NCBI GenBank assembly: GCA_047623945.1
Contig: JBLHOT010000002.1
Coordinates: 46,603 to 110,602 of the forward strand
Source of the DNA: Arcticibacterium sp047623945
GTDB taxonomy: Bacteria; Bacteroidota; Bacteroidia; Cytophagales; Spirosomataceae
Length of the DNA: 64,000 nucleotides
Reading direction: 5' to 3'
Below, in pieces: positions 7,636-17,800 of the stretch. Position 1 is the stretch's first letter. The number at the start of each line of letters is the position of its first letter. The notes beneath the pieces are model-generated. The model did no database searches and was not told the origin of the DNA. It saw only the letters and a program-made list of their open reading frames with translations. The position numbers and the translations under genes are program-made.

Positions 7636-8655
7636 ATGATGCTAAGCAATGATTTGCTGCTTAAGGCGGCCAAAGGAGAAGAAGTAGAAAGAGTACCTGT
7701 CTGGGTAATGAGACAAGCAGGGAGGATATTAAAGGAATACCGAGAAGTAAGGGCGAAGGCTGGAAGTTTTATCACTTTGGCTAAAACTCCAGAGATGGCC
7801 GCTGAGGTTACACTTCAGCCCGTAGACCTGCTGGGTGTAGATGCTGCCATTATTTTTTCTGACATACTGGTTGTTCCAGAAGCTATGGATTTACCTTATG
7901 AAATGGTGGAAAAGTCGGGCCCTATTTTCAGGAAAACAGTGGAGAGTTTGGCGGATATAGAAGCCTTAAACGTCTCTGATGTGGAAGATAGGCTCTCCTA
8001 TGTTTTGGAGGCCATAAGCCTTGCAAAGGATGGCTTAGGAGGCAGGGTGCCTTTGATAGGGTTCTCGGGTGCTCCATTTACTATTCTATGTTATATGGTA
8101 GAAGGCCACGGTTCTAAAACCTTTTCCAAGGCTAAGAAAATGCTTTACAAAGAACCTGAATTAGCACATAAGCTTTTACAGAAGATTACGGATGTAACTA
8201 TAACCTACTTAAAGGCCCAAATAAAGCATGGTGCAGATTTGGTTCAGGTATTTGATAGCTGGGCTGGGATACTCTCACCTTTGCAGTATAGCCAATTTGC
8301 TACCCCATATATTGCCCAAATTTGCTCAGCAATACCTGAGGTTCCTGTTACGGTTTTTGCCAAAGGAGCCTATTTCGCAAGAGAGGAAATTGGGAAACTA
8401 GACTGTGAGGTTATCGGATTAGACTGGAATATGGATATTGCTGCTTCACGTCAATTGGTACCACATAAAACGTTACAAGGGAATCTAGATCCTTGTGTAT
8501 TGTACGGTTCCTTTTCTGACATAGAAAAAGCAACTAAAGAAATGTTAAGCCAGTTTGGGAGGCAGAGGTATATTGCTAATTTAGGACATGGGGTTTATCC
8601 TGATATGAAACCTGAAAACGTAAAATGCTTTATTGACACAGTTAAGAGTTGGTAA
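7636..8655 (+). CDS. hemE: Uroporphyrinogen decarboxylase
   Basis: A 339-residue cytoplasmic enzyme that decarboxylates the four acetate side chains of uroporphyrinogen III to give coproporphyrinogen III in haem synthesis. The family signature is visible near the start (RVPVWVMRQAGRILKEYRE, residues ~19-37), with the substrate-binding Arg pair in MRQAGR. The catalytic Asp motif IIFSDILV follows near residue 77, and the second signature GFSGAPFTILCYM near residue 145. HGVYPDMKPEN at the end holds the conserved His. Length is normal. It carries no cofactor and needs no partner. Genes around it are not haem genes, so it is an isolated member of the pathway here. Confidence 0.97.
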   Translation: MMLSNDLLLKAAKGEEVERVPVWVMRQAGRILKEYREVRAKAGSFITLAKTPEMAAEVTLQPVDLLGVDAAIIFSDILVVPEAMDLPYEMVEKSGPIFRKTVESLADIEALNVSDVEDRLSYVLEAISLAKDGLGGRVPLIGFSGAPFTILCYMVEGHGSKTFSKAKKMLYKEPELAHKLLQKITDVTITYLKAQIKHGADLVQVFDSWAGILSPLQYSQFATPYIAQICSAIPEVPVTVFAKGAYFAREEIGKLDCEVIGLDWNMDIAASRQLVPHKTLQGNLDPCVLYGSFSDIEKATKEMLSQFGRQRYIANLGHGVYPDMKPENVKCFIDTVKSW

Positions 8656-8723
8656 GGGCTATTTTTTTACTTATGTGATCTTTAGTTGAACAACATATTT
8701 CGTCTTATGATCGTATATATAGT

Positions 8724-9350
8724 ATGAAGAATACCCTTTTGTTTTTTAGTTTATTTGCCATCCTTGGTTCTTGTGCTGTGAACGCACCATACGTTTCCGA
8801 AGAAATGGAAAGGCTGTCTGTAAGCCATCAAAAAATAGCGATACTGCCTTTTAAAGTTAGTTTTAATGAAGAGTATAAAACGAATGCTAGAATAAGAGGA
8901 GGTAGAAGCGGGGGCTCGTACTGGGATGAACAGGAGAGACTGGCTGGTTTAGATATGCAAAAGGAGTTTTTCGTTTACCTGGCTAAAGGGGTAGAAAAGG
9001 GAAGAATGGAGAAGGTGGTACAGGACTTTATTACTACTAATAAAAGATTGGCAGCGGCAGCCGTAAGAATTCAAGATATTCCTTCCTTGGATAAAGGTCA
9101 GTTAGGACGTATTTTAGACGTGGATGCAGTTATTTGGGGGGAGACCTATATTGAGATTAATCCATTCTTTATGGGTTCTTCATCGGCTGGAGGTGCCACT
9201 ACCGTTGCAGGGATATATGACGCCAGACAAGGGAATTTACTTTGGCAAAAGAAAATGACACAGCGGCCTTCAAACAGAATGGATACCCCAAAAAGGTTGG
9301 GAGGAAATACAGCACAGCAACTGGCCAAACTACTTCCTTACCGAAAGTAA
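8724..9350 (+). CDS. Putative outer-membrane lipoprotein of the CsgG/GNA1162-like type
   Basis: A 208-residue lipoprotein: signal MKNTLLFFSLFAILGSC with lipobox ILGSC (Cys17). Residues 35-50 (HQKIAILPFKVSF) and the later LGRILDVDAVIWGETYIEI and TVAGIYDARQGNLLWQKKM have the layout of CsgG/LpoB/GNA1162-like lipoprotein domains: a beta strand with ILPF, a Leu-Asp-Val-Asp-A-V-xx-G segment, then a strand ending LLW. Such proteins bind other envelope proteins or form secretion pores. The exact role is unknown and the assignment is by pattern only. It is monocistronic or follows hemE, and it faces a Skp-like gene across a bidirectional terminator. Confidence 0.6.
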   Translation: MKNTLLFFSLFAILGSCAVNAPYVSEEMERLSVSHQKIAILPFKVSFNEEYKTNARIRGGRSGGSYWDEQERLAGLDMQKEFFVYLAKGVEKGRMEKVVQDFITTNKRLAAAAVRIQDIPSLDKGQLGRILDVDAVIWGETYIEINPFFMGSSSAGGATTVAGIYDARQGNLLWQKKMTQRPSNRMDTPKRLGGNTAQQLAKLLPYRK

Positions 9351-9362
9351 AAGCAAGATATG

Positions 9363-9412
9363 AAACATAAAAAGGCCAGATTCTCATTTGAGAATCTGGC
9401 CTTTTTATGTTT
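9363..9412. terminator. Bidirectional terminator, 24-bp perfect stem
   Basis: A 24-bp perfect inverted repeat (9363-9386 with 9389-9412) with a 2-nt spacer. It has A-runs on the left arm and T-runs on the right, so it works in both directions. It lies between the convergent lipoprotein and Skp-like genes. Confidence 0.9.
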
Positions 9413-9421
9413 ACAGAAGAT

Positions 9422-10018
9422 TTATTTGGCGGTAGCCGTTGTGTCTGCTGCTGGTTTATCTTTCTTAGAAGAAGCATAGGCAGCGTTCAAGCCTTCTAAA
9501 ACTTCGTTTGTGATTTCAAGGTTTTGTTTGGCGTACAGTACGCCGCCACCCTTAGAGAATCCAATAACCATGTCATAGCGGTCATCGGTATTGTGTTCTG
9601 CTAGATAATCCTGAATGTTGGTTAAGATTTCATCAGTTTTAGCGGCTTGGTCGGAAGCTAAGTTCGCCGCAGCATTGTCTCTATAAAGAAGTATATCCTG
9701 CTCTTTCTTTTGAAGTTGCTGTTGAGTAGACTCGCCTTGTTGCTGAGACATACCGCCTGCTTGTACTCTTCTTTGAAATAAAGCTACTTCGTTTTGGAAC
9801 GATTCAGACTTTTTCTTCAATTCATTCTCCAAAGCAAACTGCTTATTTTGAAATTCGTTAACTACATCTTTATAATATTCGTAGTTTGTTAATAACGTGT
9901 CAGTATTAACATAAACAATTCTTCCTGAGGATTGTCCAGCTGTACCTTCTTGGGTTCCTTTATTGCATGAAGAGAGTGCCACTATTACAAAAAGGACGCT
10001 TAAAATTTGTTTCATCAA
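9422..10018 (-). CDS. OmpH/Skp-family lipoprotein (periplasmic chaperone-like)
   Basis: A 198-residue protein with a lipoprotein signal (MKQILSVLFVIVALSSC, lipobox LSSC) and the OmpH/Skp pattern: a first strand GRIVYVNTDTLLTNYEYYKD, a long Gln/Glu/Lys-rich helical region with strong coiled-coil character (residues ~60-130), and a closing strand YDMVIGFSKGGGVLYAKQNLEITNEVLEGLN. Skp proteins hold unfolded outer-membrane proteins in the periplasm; Bacteroidota often carry several, some acylated as here. The C-terminal tail (KDKPAADTTATAK) is low in complexity. The second ATG (10015) is an equally good start. Confidence 0.82.
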   Translation of the reverse strand: MMKQILSVLFVIVALSSCNKGTQEGTAGQSSGRIVYVNTDTLLTNYEYYKDVVNEFQNKQFALENELKKKSESFQNEVALFQRRVQAGGMSQQQGESTQQQLQKKEQDILLYRDNAAANLASDQAAKTDEILTNIQDYLAEHNTDDRYDMVIGFSKGGGVLYAKQNLEITNEVLEGLNAAYASSKKDKPAADTTATAK

Positions 10019-10050
10019 TGTCTGTTAATTAGGTTCTTAAAAATGAGGTG

Positions 10051-10058
10051 CAAATATA
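10051..10058 (-). promoter_or_regulatory. -7 element for the Skp-like gene
   Basis: Minus strand TATATTTG, about 33 nt upstream of the ATG, fits TAnnTTTG. The -33 box is weak. TSS expected near 10045. Confidence 0.55.
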
Positions 10059-10113
10059 GTTTTTTTATCTTAGCACGAATAATAGGAGCATATAAAGTGA
10101 TTTTAAATCGAAA

Positions 10114-10464
10114 TTATATCTGTTTTAATTTATAACCCGCTAGTCCTGAAATGCCACCGATTAGTAGGGACAAAATCGCGGTTACACCAAAAGTAAGACC
10201 TATGTTTCCTGAGGGGCTTATACCATCTGCACTACTTGTTAATATACCCGCCATTTTATGGGCCATATTCACCTCTGAGCCTAAATGAATGTATAGGGCA
10301 TAAACCATCCAAAGTGTAAACAGAGCCGAAGCCGAACTCCAAAAAGCTTGTTTAGTGCTTTTGGCTTTTAAACGACAGGCAATGAAAGCGACGGGGGCGG
10401 CAATCCACCAGGGACCAAAAATACTGAGGACAGCTGCGAATATTAGAATTGCTAAATAAATCAT
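10114..10464 (-). CDS. Small membrane protein coupled to penicillin-acylase-family gene
   Basis: A 116-residue very hydrophobic protein with three or four membrane spans (residues ~2-30, 40-60, 90-112). I do not recognise the family. Its ATG overlaps the stop codon of the upstream acylase-like gene (ATGA), so the two are translationally coupled and probably work together or at least share a transcript. Nothing enzymatic is visible. Possible roles such as a membrane anchor or immunity partner for the acylase would be speculation. Confidence 0.6.
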   Translation of the reverse strand: MIYLAILIFAAVLSIFGPWWIAAPVAFIACRLKAKSTKQAFWSSASALFTLWMVYALYIHLGSEVNMAHKMAGILTSSADGISPSGNIGLTFGVTAILSLLIGGISGLAGYKLKQI

Positions 10465-12908
10465 TTTGAGGGTGTTAATTTTTGTGATGAAAGAATTCTA
10501 GAGGATTCCTCCGATTCATTTTTCAGGAAAAGAAGTTCGTTAAGTTGACCTTCGGTCCACTTACTTACCATGTTATCATAATATTTACTACCTGGATTAC
10601 CGGATTGGCCGCCAGGATATACGCCATAGGCTCGGGGCCACTCTTTATCTAATTCTACAATCATACGCCACGATGGGCCCGTTCTTCCAGTACTTGCATT
10701 GACTATTCTTTTACCACCGCCATTTGGAAGTCCTTCAGTGCTGAAAGCCTTAAAGGCAGAAATCAAGTGCCTGATACCGGTTTGTTTTACTTTATACCAC
10801 TCCCAGGTTTCAGAGAGGTCACCATAGGTTCTTTGAAGAGAGTCTATGGTTTCATTGAAGCTTATAAAGACGATATCCTCTAAGGATTCCACTTTGTTTT
10901 TCGTTCTTATATCATCAAGCCACTTGGAGTTGGGCTCGTCCAGAATCAATTGCAAGGTTTTATCTTCTGAAGGGTAAGTGAAGTTTTCGGATAAAGGAAA
11001 TTCGTCATCCCAGATTTTTGCCATCAAAATATTTATCCAAGTTTCAAAAACTGTGGCGGCTTTAGAGTCTGCTTCGTTTCTATAATCCCAGCCTTCAAGT
11101 AAGGCCATGGCTTTTGGATGAGAGGTCTCCGTTTTGTCAAGTATTTCTAGAAGTGAGGGAAGAAACCATTCGGCGGCCAGGCTATAATTATCATTTTGAA
11201 TACTCTTTAGACTATCAGCTGTTGCCGCTTCCATAGCAGCTAGTCGTTTATTGATTTGGGTGCCTCTATAGGGGTCAGCTGACGTCCAATCAATGTAATA
11301 CGGATAGTCAAAGGGATTGTTGATAGACTGATTGGCGGAGCTCACATATCCTCTTTCTGGGTTTTTTACATGTGGGTTGTGCTCTGGAGGTAAGTAGCCT
11401 TGCCAGTCGTGGTCTTTTCGTGTTCCATCTAAAAGAAATTTGCCTTGCTCATCCCATTTTAATGGAAATTTGCCATTTGGAGTTATGGCTATATCATTCT
11501 CATTGCTGGCGAAAATGAAGTTTTGTGCCGGAGCAATATAATGAGTTAAAGCTTCCCGGTAGTCAGCATAGTTTTTAGCCTTATTTAGTCCTAAAAAGCA
11601 GTTCAAATCTTCCGGCGAGCTATCATTCGTAATCCATTGCATGGCATAACCGGCGGGAACAGCTTGATTGAAATTTGCCTTACTCTCCTCAAAGTAAATG
11701 ATGGGTCCATGATGCGTAGAAATTAAGGTGTCAGTAACCGTTTTCCCTCCCTTCACTAAGTAGTTTTCAGTTCTTTTTGTTGTGTTCTTCCATTGGCTAT
11801 CATGCCAATATTCATTCATGGTTTCGTCTTTGAATTTGATTTTGAAAAAATCCATGACGTCTGGTCCTACATTGGTTACACCCCAAGCTATGTCTTTATT
11901 AAACCCTATGGTAACTCCAGGAGTACCTGGAAGTGCAGAGCCGTAAACGTTAACATTGGGCGAATGAAGCTGAATTTGGTACCAAATAGAAGGAAAAGAA
12001 AGACCTAAATGAGGGTCGTTTGATAGGATTGGTAGGCCACTTGCCGATTTTGAACCTGTTATGGCCCAATTATTACTTCCAATTTCAGGTCTTGGAGCTT
12101 CTAACGTCATAGCTACAGTTTTGTCATCTGGAAACGCCACTATTTCATTTGGTATTTCTGGAATTGGGAGTGGGTCAAAAAGCAAAGGGCTTCCATTTGG
12201 AATAATAGGCTCAGCGTTTTTAGGATATTTAGGGAATAAGTCATTTACTACGTCTAGTCCATATTTTTGAGCTAGTCTGGTCATTTTGAAATCTGTGCTA
12301 CCACCGTTTAATTGATTTCGCATGTTCATCATCATGAGCATAGACTTTTTAGGAGTCCATTTTTCTGGCGTGTAACCCAGCATTTTGTACTCAATAGGTA
12401 AATCCTTCTCGCTTAGTGAAGCGATGTAGGCATTAACTCCGGCCGCATATGATTCTAAATAGGATAGCATTTCCGGAGCCTCATTCATTCGTTTAATAAT
12501 TGCATCTGCCGTGAAAGCCATTCCGCTTCTACGGTTATACTGGTCGTATGCCAAAGCTCTTTCTCCTACCACTTCCGTTAATCTCCCGGCGGCTACTAGC
12601 GTGTAAAACTCCATCTGCCATAGTCTATCAGAAGCCACGGTATACCCTTGAGCAAAATAGAGGTCGGCATAATTTTTTGCGAAAATATGTGGAATTCTGT
12701 TTTCATCATATTTAATTACGACATCCTCCTGGAGACCCTTCAGGTCTAAGTTCCCTTGCTTGAGGGGCTCAAGTTCAGCATTTTGCCAAAACCCCGTGAA
12801 TGGGCTAAAGAGCTTCCCTAATGCTGGCACAGAACCGTGGGAGGTTCCCAGTAGGTAAAGGAGGGAGACGAGGAGCAGTGAAGGCCAAAGGGCCTTTAGT
12901 ATTTTCAT
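10461..12908 (-). CDS. Penicillin acylase family (Ntn-hydrolase) amidase
   Basis: An 815-residue S45-family precursor with an N-terminal signal anchor (KALWPSLLLVSLLYLLGTS). The chain would autocleave before Ser278 in the motif EIGSNNWAI; that serine becomes the N-terminal nucleophile of the beta subunit. Conserved S45 elements follow: ILSNDPHLGLSFPSIWYQ, GVTIGFNKDIAWGVTNVG and a later DLNCFLGLNKAKNYADYREAL. The alpha part has the typical IPHIFAKNYADLYFAQGYTVASDRLWQMEF. Family members cleave amide bonds of penicillins, N-acyl-homoserine lactones or acyl amino acids; the substrate cannot be called from sequence. It probably acts in the periplasm. It is transcribed with the small membrane protein that follows. 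Confidence 0.92.
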   Translation of the reverse strand: MKILKALWPSLLLVSLLYLLGTSHGSVPALGKLFSPFTGFWQNAELEPLKQGNLDLKGLQEDVVIKYDENRIPHIFAKNYADLYFAQGYTVASDRLWQMEFYTLVAAGRLTEVVGERALAYDQYNRRSGMAFTADAIIKRMNEAPEMLSYLESYAAGVNAYIASLSEKDLPIEYKMLGYTPEKWTPKKSMLMMMNMRNQLNGGSTDFKMTRLAQKYGLDVVNDLFPKYPKNAEPIIPNGSPLLFDPLPIPEIPNEIVAFPDDKTVAMTLEAPRPEIGSNNWAITGSKSASGLPILSNDPHLGLSFPSIWYQIQLHSPNVNVYGSALPGTPGVTIGFNKDIAWGVTNVGPDVMDFFKIKFKDETMNEYWHDSQWKNTTKRTENYLVKGGKTVTDTLISTHHGPIIYFEESKANFNQAVPAGYAMQWITNDSSPEDLNCFLGLNKAKNYADYREALTHYIAPAQNFIFASNENDIAITPNGKFPLKWDEQGKFLLDGTRKDHDWQGYLPPEHNPHVKNPERGYVSSANQSINNPFDYPYYIDWTSADPYRGTQINKRLAAMEAATADSLKSIQNDNYSLAAEWFLPSLLEILDKTETSHPKAMALLEGWDYRNEADSKAATVFETWINILMAKIWDDEFPLSENFTYPSEDKTLQLILDEPNSKWLDDIRTKNKVESLEDIVFISFNETIDSLQRTYGDLSETWEWYKVKQTGIRHLISAFKAFSTEGLPNGGGKRIVNASTGRTGPSWRMIVELDKEWPRAYGVYPGGQSGNPGSKYYDNMVSKWTEGQLNELLFLKNESEESSRILSSQKLTPSK

Positions 12909-12983
12909 AGGTTTATGAGATTATTCTTTCAAGGTATTGTTGATAATGCAAAATACTAAAAAAGAACCTCTCTAAATCTTTAG

Positions 12984-13520
12984 ATGTTATTTAGTCGTTA
13001 TTTAAAAGAAAAGACATTGAAGAAGACTCTTATTGCTATAGTTGGTTTTGTATTAATAGCCTCATCTGGTTACGGGCAGGTAGAAGGTGGTGCATTTAAC
13101 CTCCTTCTTAAGTCCATGATAAAGAAAACGGTCACTACGGTTTCGGTGGCAGACTTATCAAAAGAGAATTCTAAGGAAATTGTTTTTTTAGATGCCAGAG
13201 AGAAGACAGAATATGAGGTAAGTCACCTCTATAAGGCCAGATGGATAGGTTATGAAGACTTTAATGAATCTCGACTAGCCGGGCTGTCAAAAAATCAGGA
13301 AATAGTAATTTACTGCTCTATCGGAGTTCGAAGTGAAAAAATAGGAGAACGTCTTTTGGCGGCAGGTTATACCAATGTAAGAAACCTTTACGGTAGTATT
13401 TTTGAATGGGTAAATCAAGGAAACGAAGTTTTTGGGTCTGATGGAAAGCCAACAAAGAGGGTACATGCCTACAGCAAAACCTGGGGAGTATGGTTAAAAG
13501 AAGGGGAGAAGGTTTATTAA
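12984..13520 (+). CDS. Exported rhodanese-like sulfurtransferase domain protein
   Basis: A 178-residue protein with a cleavable signal (KKTLIAIVGFVLIASSGYG, then Gln) and one rhodanese domain (residues ~50-140). The active-site loop is YCSIGVRS with the catalytic Cys near residue 112; upstream FLDAREKTEYEVSHL is the CH2A motif. It is followed by RNLYGSIFEWVNQG, the standard domain end. Single-domain rhodaneses move sulfane sulfur or act as redox switches; the periplasmic member's partner is unknown. It is divergent from the acylase operon and convergent with porV. Confidence 0.88.
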   Translation: MLFSRYLKEKTLKKTLIAIVGFVLIASSGYGQVEGGAFNLLLKSMIKKTVTTVSVADLSKENSKEIVFLDAREKTEYEVSHLYKARWIGYEDFNESRLAGLSKNQEIVIYCSIGVRSEKIGERLLAAGYTNVRNLYGSIFEWVNQGNEVFGSDGKPTKRVHAYSKTWGVWLKEGEKVY

Positions 13521-13591
13521 TAAATTAGTCAATAGGAAACAAAAGAATCGAACCTCCTAGGTTCACTTCCTAAAGTATAAAGTCTGTATTC

Positions 13592-14746
13592 CTATAAAGA
13601 ATTAACGGTGGTAGTGCTTACTTCTCTAGTTGGTAAGCCGAAATTTAAGGAGATTCTCCATGTATTAGCCAAAGGATTTCCCGCATTAGTAGGAATTAAA
13701 TAGGCCAAATCAATGCCATAAAGTTCTTTTAGCTTAACTCCAGCTCCTAAGGTTACATATTTCCTTCCACCTTTCTGAACAGGTTCAAAAAAATATCCGG
13801 CTCTAACGGCTAGTAGGTTGTCATAAATATATTCTGCTCCTAAAGAGCTAGTAATTTCTCTCATTTCTTCGCCGACTCCATCAGGGGCATCTCCAAACGA
13901 TTTAAAAATAGATTCTACAGTACCATATTCCGGAATAGATCCATCAGATTGTGGTGTAGGAACTAATAACTTATTGAAATCAAGTAAGAAATTAAATCTG
14001 TTTTGAGCATCTGGCGTCAGCGTAAACTGAGTTCCTATTTTCAGATTCATAGGTAGAAAGTATTCTTTGTCCAGTCCGTAATTCACTTTACCTCCTACAT
14101 TACTTAGATTAAGACCGAATGCGAAATCTGTCTTTTTAAGTTCATCAGTAGGCCTATCTTTATGATAATAGAGGCTTAAGTCGGCAGCAGCAGTTTTAGC
14201 AGGTTTACTCGCTTGATTGTTTATAACCTGGCTTCCTGTAAGGTTAGAATTTATAAATTTTAGATTTAAACCAGCAGAAAAATCTTGACCGAGCTTCATA
14301 GCGTAGCCGACAGCTAAAGCAAACTCTTTGGAGTTGAACGGGTCACCAATATTTTGACCAGTATTGGTGGTAAACTGAATTTCACCTTGGTCAAAATAGG
14401 TTAATCCAGCAGTAATAGCTTTTCCTTCACCGATGTGCTTAAATCCCGAAATGTTTATTAAACCCATGTCACCTACTAAATCCCGTAGCCATGGAGCATA
14501 AGAGGCGTTTACGCCTGCATTACTTTCCGAAAATGCTAATTTGGCGGTATTCCAATAGATTGAATTCGCATCTGGGGTAGAGGCTACACCCGCATCTCCT
14601 AAAGCTGCTGAGCGAGAATCAGGAGAAATAGTAAGAAAAGGAACAGCCGAAGAAACCAGTCTGTTACTTTCGATTGGAGTGTTTTGGCCAATAGTTAAAA
14701 GAGGTAAGAACCCCACACAAACAATCGCAATGAAACCATTTCTCAT
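13592..14746 (-). CDS. porV: Type IX secretion system outer-membrane protein PorV (LptO)
   Basis: A 384-residue FadL-like barrel protein with a signal peptide cut before Gln (LLTIG|QN). The PorV/PorQ pattern is clear: VPFLTISPDSRSAALGDAGVASTPDANSIYWNTAKLAF at residues ~35-72, followed by ASYAPWLRDLVGDMGLINISGFKH. PorV shuttles type IX cargo from the Sov translocon to the PorU sortase-containing attachment complex on the cell surface. It lies 57 nt downstream of porU on the same strand but has its own promoter near the end of porU. The PorU-PorV order is common in the phylum. Confidence 0.93.
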   Translation of the reverse strand: MRNGFIAIVCVGFLPLLTIGQNTPIESNRLVSSAVPFLTISPDSRSAALGDAGVASTPDANSIYWNTAKLAFSESNAGVNASYAPWLRDLVGDMGLINISGFKHIGEGKAITAGLTYFDQGEIQFTTNTGQNIGDPFNSKEFALAVGYAMKLGQDFSAGLNLKFINSNLTGSQVINNQASKPAKTAAADLSLYYHKDRPTDELKKTDFAFGLNLSNVGGKVNYGLDKEYFLPMNLKIGTQFTLTPDAQNRFNFLLDFNKLLVPTPQSDGSIPEYGTVESIFKSFGDAPDGVGEEMREITSSLGAEYIYDNLLAVRAGYFFEPVQKGGRKYVTLGAGVKLKELYGIDLAYLIPTNAGNPLANTWRISLNFGLPTREVSTTTVNSL

Positions 14747-14781
14747 AAAATACTTCTTTTTATTTTTAGGACACGTGACCC

Positions 14782-14814
14782 CAAATTTACCACCTTTTTA
14801 TTTTCATTTCCAAA
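14782..14814 (-). promoter_or_regulatory. Promoter of porV
   Basis: Minus strand: TTTG (14811-14814), 21-bp spacer, TAAATTTG (14782-14789). It overlaps the last codons of porU, so porV can be expressed alone. Confidence 0.65.
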
Positions 14815-17800
14815 ATAACAAACGCCCACCTTTATGGCTTTTGCCACTATTGGAAATTTGAATGGCATTTATTTTGTATAAATACCTTCCTTCTTGAGTC
14901 AAATAGGTTTCAAGATTCATACCAAAATTCACTTCTTTTTCACAAGAATAGCAATCTCTAGTTTCTTTAGACATCAATTTGCCAGAAATGTCAAAAAAGG
15001 CTATTTCAAACTTTAAATCATCTCCTGGCTTATTATGACTTAAACTTAAGTTTACAATGTCTTTTGCTGGGTTTGGATAAAGGATGCTAGATGTAATATG
15101 AAAAGCGTCTGGTCTTACTTGAAAGTCTAACGTCTCTGACTTACTGTTATTATACACGTCTGCCAAATTTAATCTAACGGTATGTGTCCCCTCTTTGAGG
15201 GGAGGGAGTTGGTATTTTATCTCTCCTTTCATATAACCATCATTAGCTACATAATTGTCATTTAAATGGATTTCTAGGGTATCATTTAAAATCAAAACCA
15301 TTTGTTTATTCGGCTGATTATAAGAGATATCAATACCACTTTCATCTGACGTAAGCACCGTTAGTAATTGCGTTGCCGAGGCTACTGATAGTGAAAATTC
15401 TGGAGGCGTGGTATCATTTCCTTCTTCATTAGACAGTCCACCAATTAAAAAAGAATTATTTCCTCCAATGGCCTCTTTTGTGCTGTCCGTATTTACTGCG
15501 TACAAGAATATTTGGCCACTTTCTGAAAATTCATAAACACTTTTGGGCACAATAAAGGTGGCAGTAAACTGCCCGTTTTTTACTTCTGCCAATCCGGTAA
15601 ATAATTTACTATCTAAACTCTTAAATGACATTTTGGGGTAATAACTTCCACCAAATGTTTGTTTATCTAAGGCCTTGTCGTAGAGTGTGATGTTTACCTT
15701 TCCGTTGAAACTAGGGTCGTTCACCTCTCCAATAAGTTTTACTTTTGACTGCCCCTGTATTAAGTAATTTTCTGGGTCGGAGTTGTTTATACTCTTTAGC
15801 CTCGCCTCTAAATTGGGGTAGGCAATTGCCATAGACGGGTCTCCCAATAAAGAAAAGTTTCTATTTATCACACCATCTATAGATTCATTTTTAGTCCTCC
15901 TGAAAATATCCCCGAGCCGTATCGGTTTAGAAGTATCTTTAAATATTTCATTATAGAAAGCTCGGTTTATTTTGAAATTGGTACTAGAGAAAACCGGCCT
16001 AGTGGTGGTTAATAGGGCAATAGCTCCACCATCTGGATTTAAGAGAGCAGCCTCTGCCCCTGAGACTACTCCGGGGTTATCGTATCTTCCAAATTCGCAA
16101 GTAGCTGTAAAAAAGATGGGCATATTATCTTTATTTCGCCACTTGAGTATTTGCCCTAAAGTCAAAAGTTTTTCGTCTGTCCAGCCATCTTCAGATCCAT
16201 GCCCGTTAAAATTGACTATAAAAGATCCTTCGTTTATGGCTCTTTCAAAAGCCACATTGGCCTGAGGAGATCTTTCACCAAATTCGGTCTCTATCTGTGG
16301 ATAGGCATCTAAGTATACTTTGTTAGCCCTAATGGCTGAACTGTTGCCGATACTTATTTCTGAAAATTTTTCTGCGTCTCTTTGATGAATGTTAAGGTCT
16401 GCATCATCAGCCACAAAGGTTATGTTTCTTTTCCAATTCCCCAAAGTGTTTTTAGAGGTACTGTAATACTTTATTTTATCCACAAGTAGCTTGGCCTCAA
16501 TACGCTGCTTTACTGGTAATCGGCCCACAGAGATGTCCAAAAGGTGATCATTGGAAGAGGTTTGTTGCCATCTGCCATTTACAGAGTTGCCTTCAGGCCA
16601 TTCGCCTTCATGATCTTCTAAGAATCCAAAATAGTCATCTGAAGAATAACTATAAATGGGTTCTAATGACTCTTTGCTTTCATAGGTAGGGATGAGCCTT
16701 TCTGGATTTACATAGCTTAGCTGGTTATTGTTTTTTACATCATAATTGGTGTCGCCAAAGAGCAGTAGATATTTGAATTTCTCTGGGCTGCGTAACCAAA
16801 GTTTCTTAGCCAAGTTTCTAATGGCGGTAGGATCTACTTTACCTCCTGAAAATTCATTATAAATCTCTTTGATATTGGCCGTAGCCACTTCTAGGCCATC
16901 ATGCGTTCTTCTAAACACGGCTAAATCTTCTGCTTCGGTCTTAAAGATGTCAGGATAGATAATGAGCAAATTAGGGACTTCACTAAAGTTGACATTCTGG
17001 CGGTTTAACTTTTTTAGACTGTTAGGCGATAACACGTTGTTTTCATTAAAAAATGCATATTTGTTCAGTTCTTTTTTTGCATCAGACATGAATCGACCTT
17101 GCTGCTTAGTGACTAAAGTAGGGGAGTGCCAATCACTTACATTCCATACATTGTCAGTAGTTCCTTCAAACCAAAATCTATCCTGGCCAATTAAATATCC
17201 CTGATGTTGACTGCTGTAATTGGCTATTTTTCTTGGAAACTCCAATTCAATGAAATCGAGGTAGGCCCCTGAAGAAATATCAATATCAACAGGTAGTTGA
17301 AAAGTCAGGCTTATCTCTTTATTTAGAGCGGTAAACTGGAATCTGTCTTCGCTTATTTCACCAGCACGTCTATATCTCCTAAATGAATCATTCCATCTAT
17401 AATCGATGAGTGACATAGGCAAAGAGCCCAGATTGATATTGTCTGAAAATATGGAGAGTGTTGTGTTTTCAAAAGTTTGACTCACCCATTTGGTATGAAG
17501 TTTAACTTTTTCAGAGGTAATTCTACCTTCTGTCTCAAAAGTCTTAGTGAGTTCTGATATTAAATATTCTCCAAGCCATTCTCTTCCGCTTTGTAAGAGA
17601 TTTACAAACTCGGGCTGATAAGATTCAAAATAAGTGAAAGCCTCTAGTTTTTTTCTGTCGGAATTGGTAGAGTTCTCAATTGCTATTATTTTTGAAACTT
17701 GAGTTCCGATATTCATAAAAACATAGTTGGCATCAGCATAGGGATGCTGAAGTCCATAAAGGTTATCATCTTTATCCAGAAGTACTTGGTGAGCATTTTC

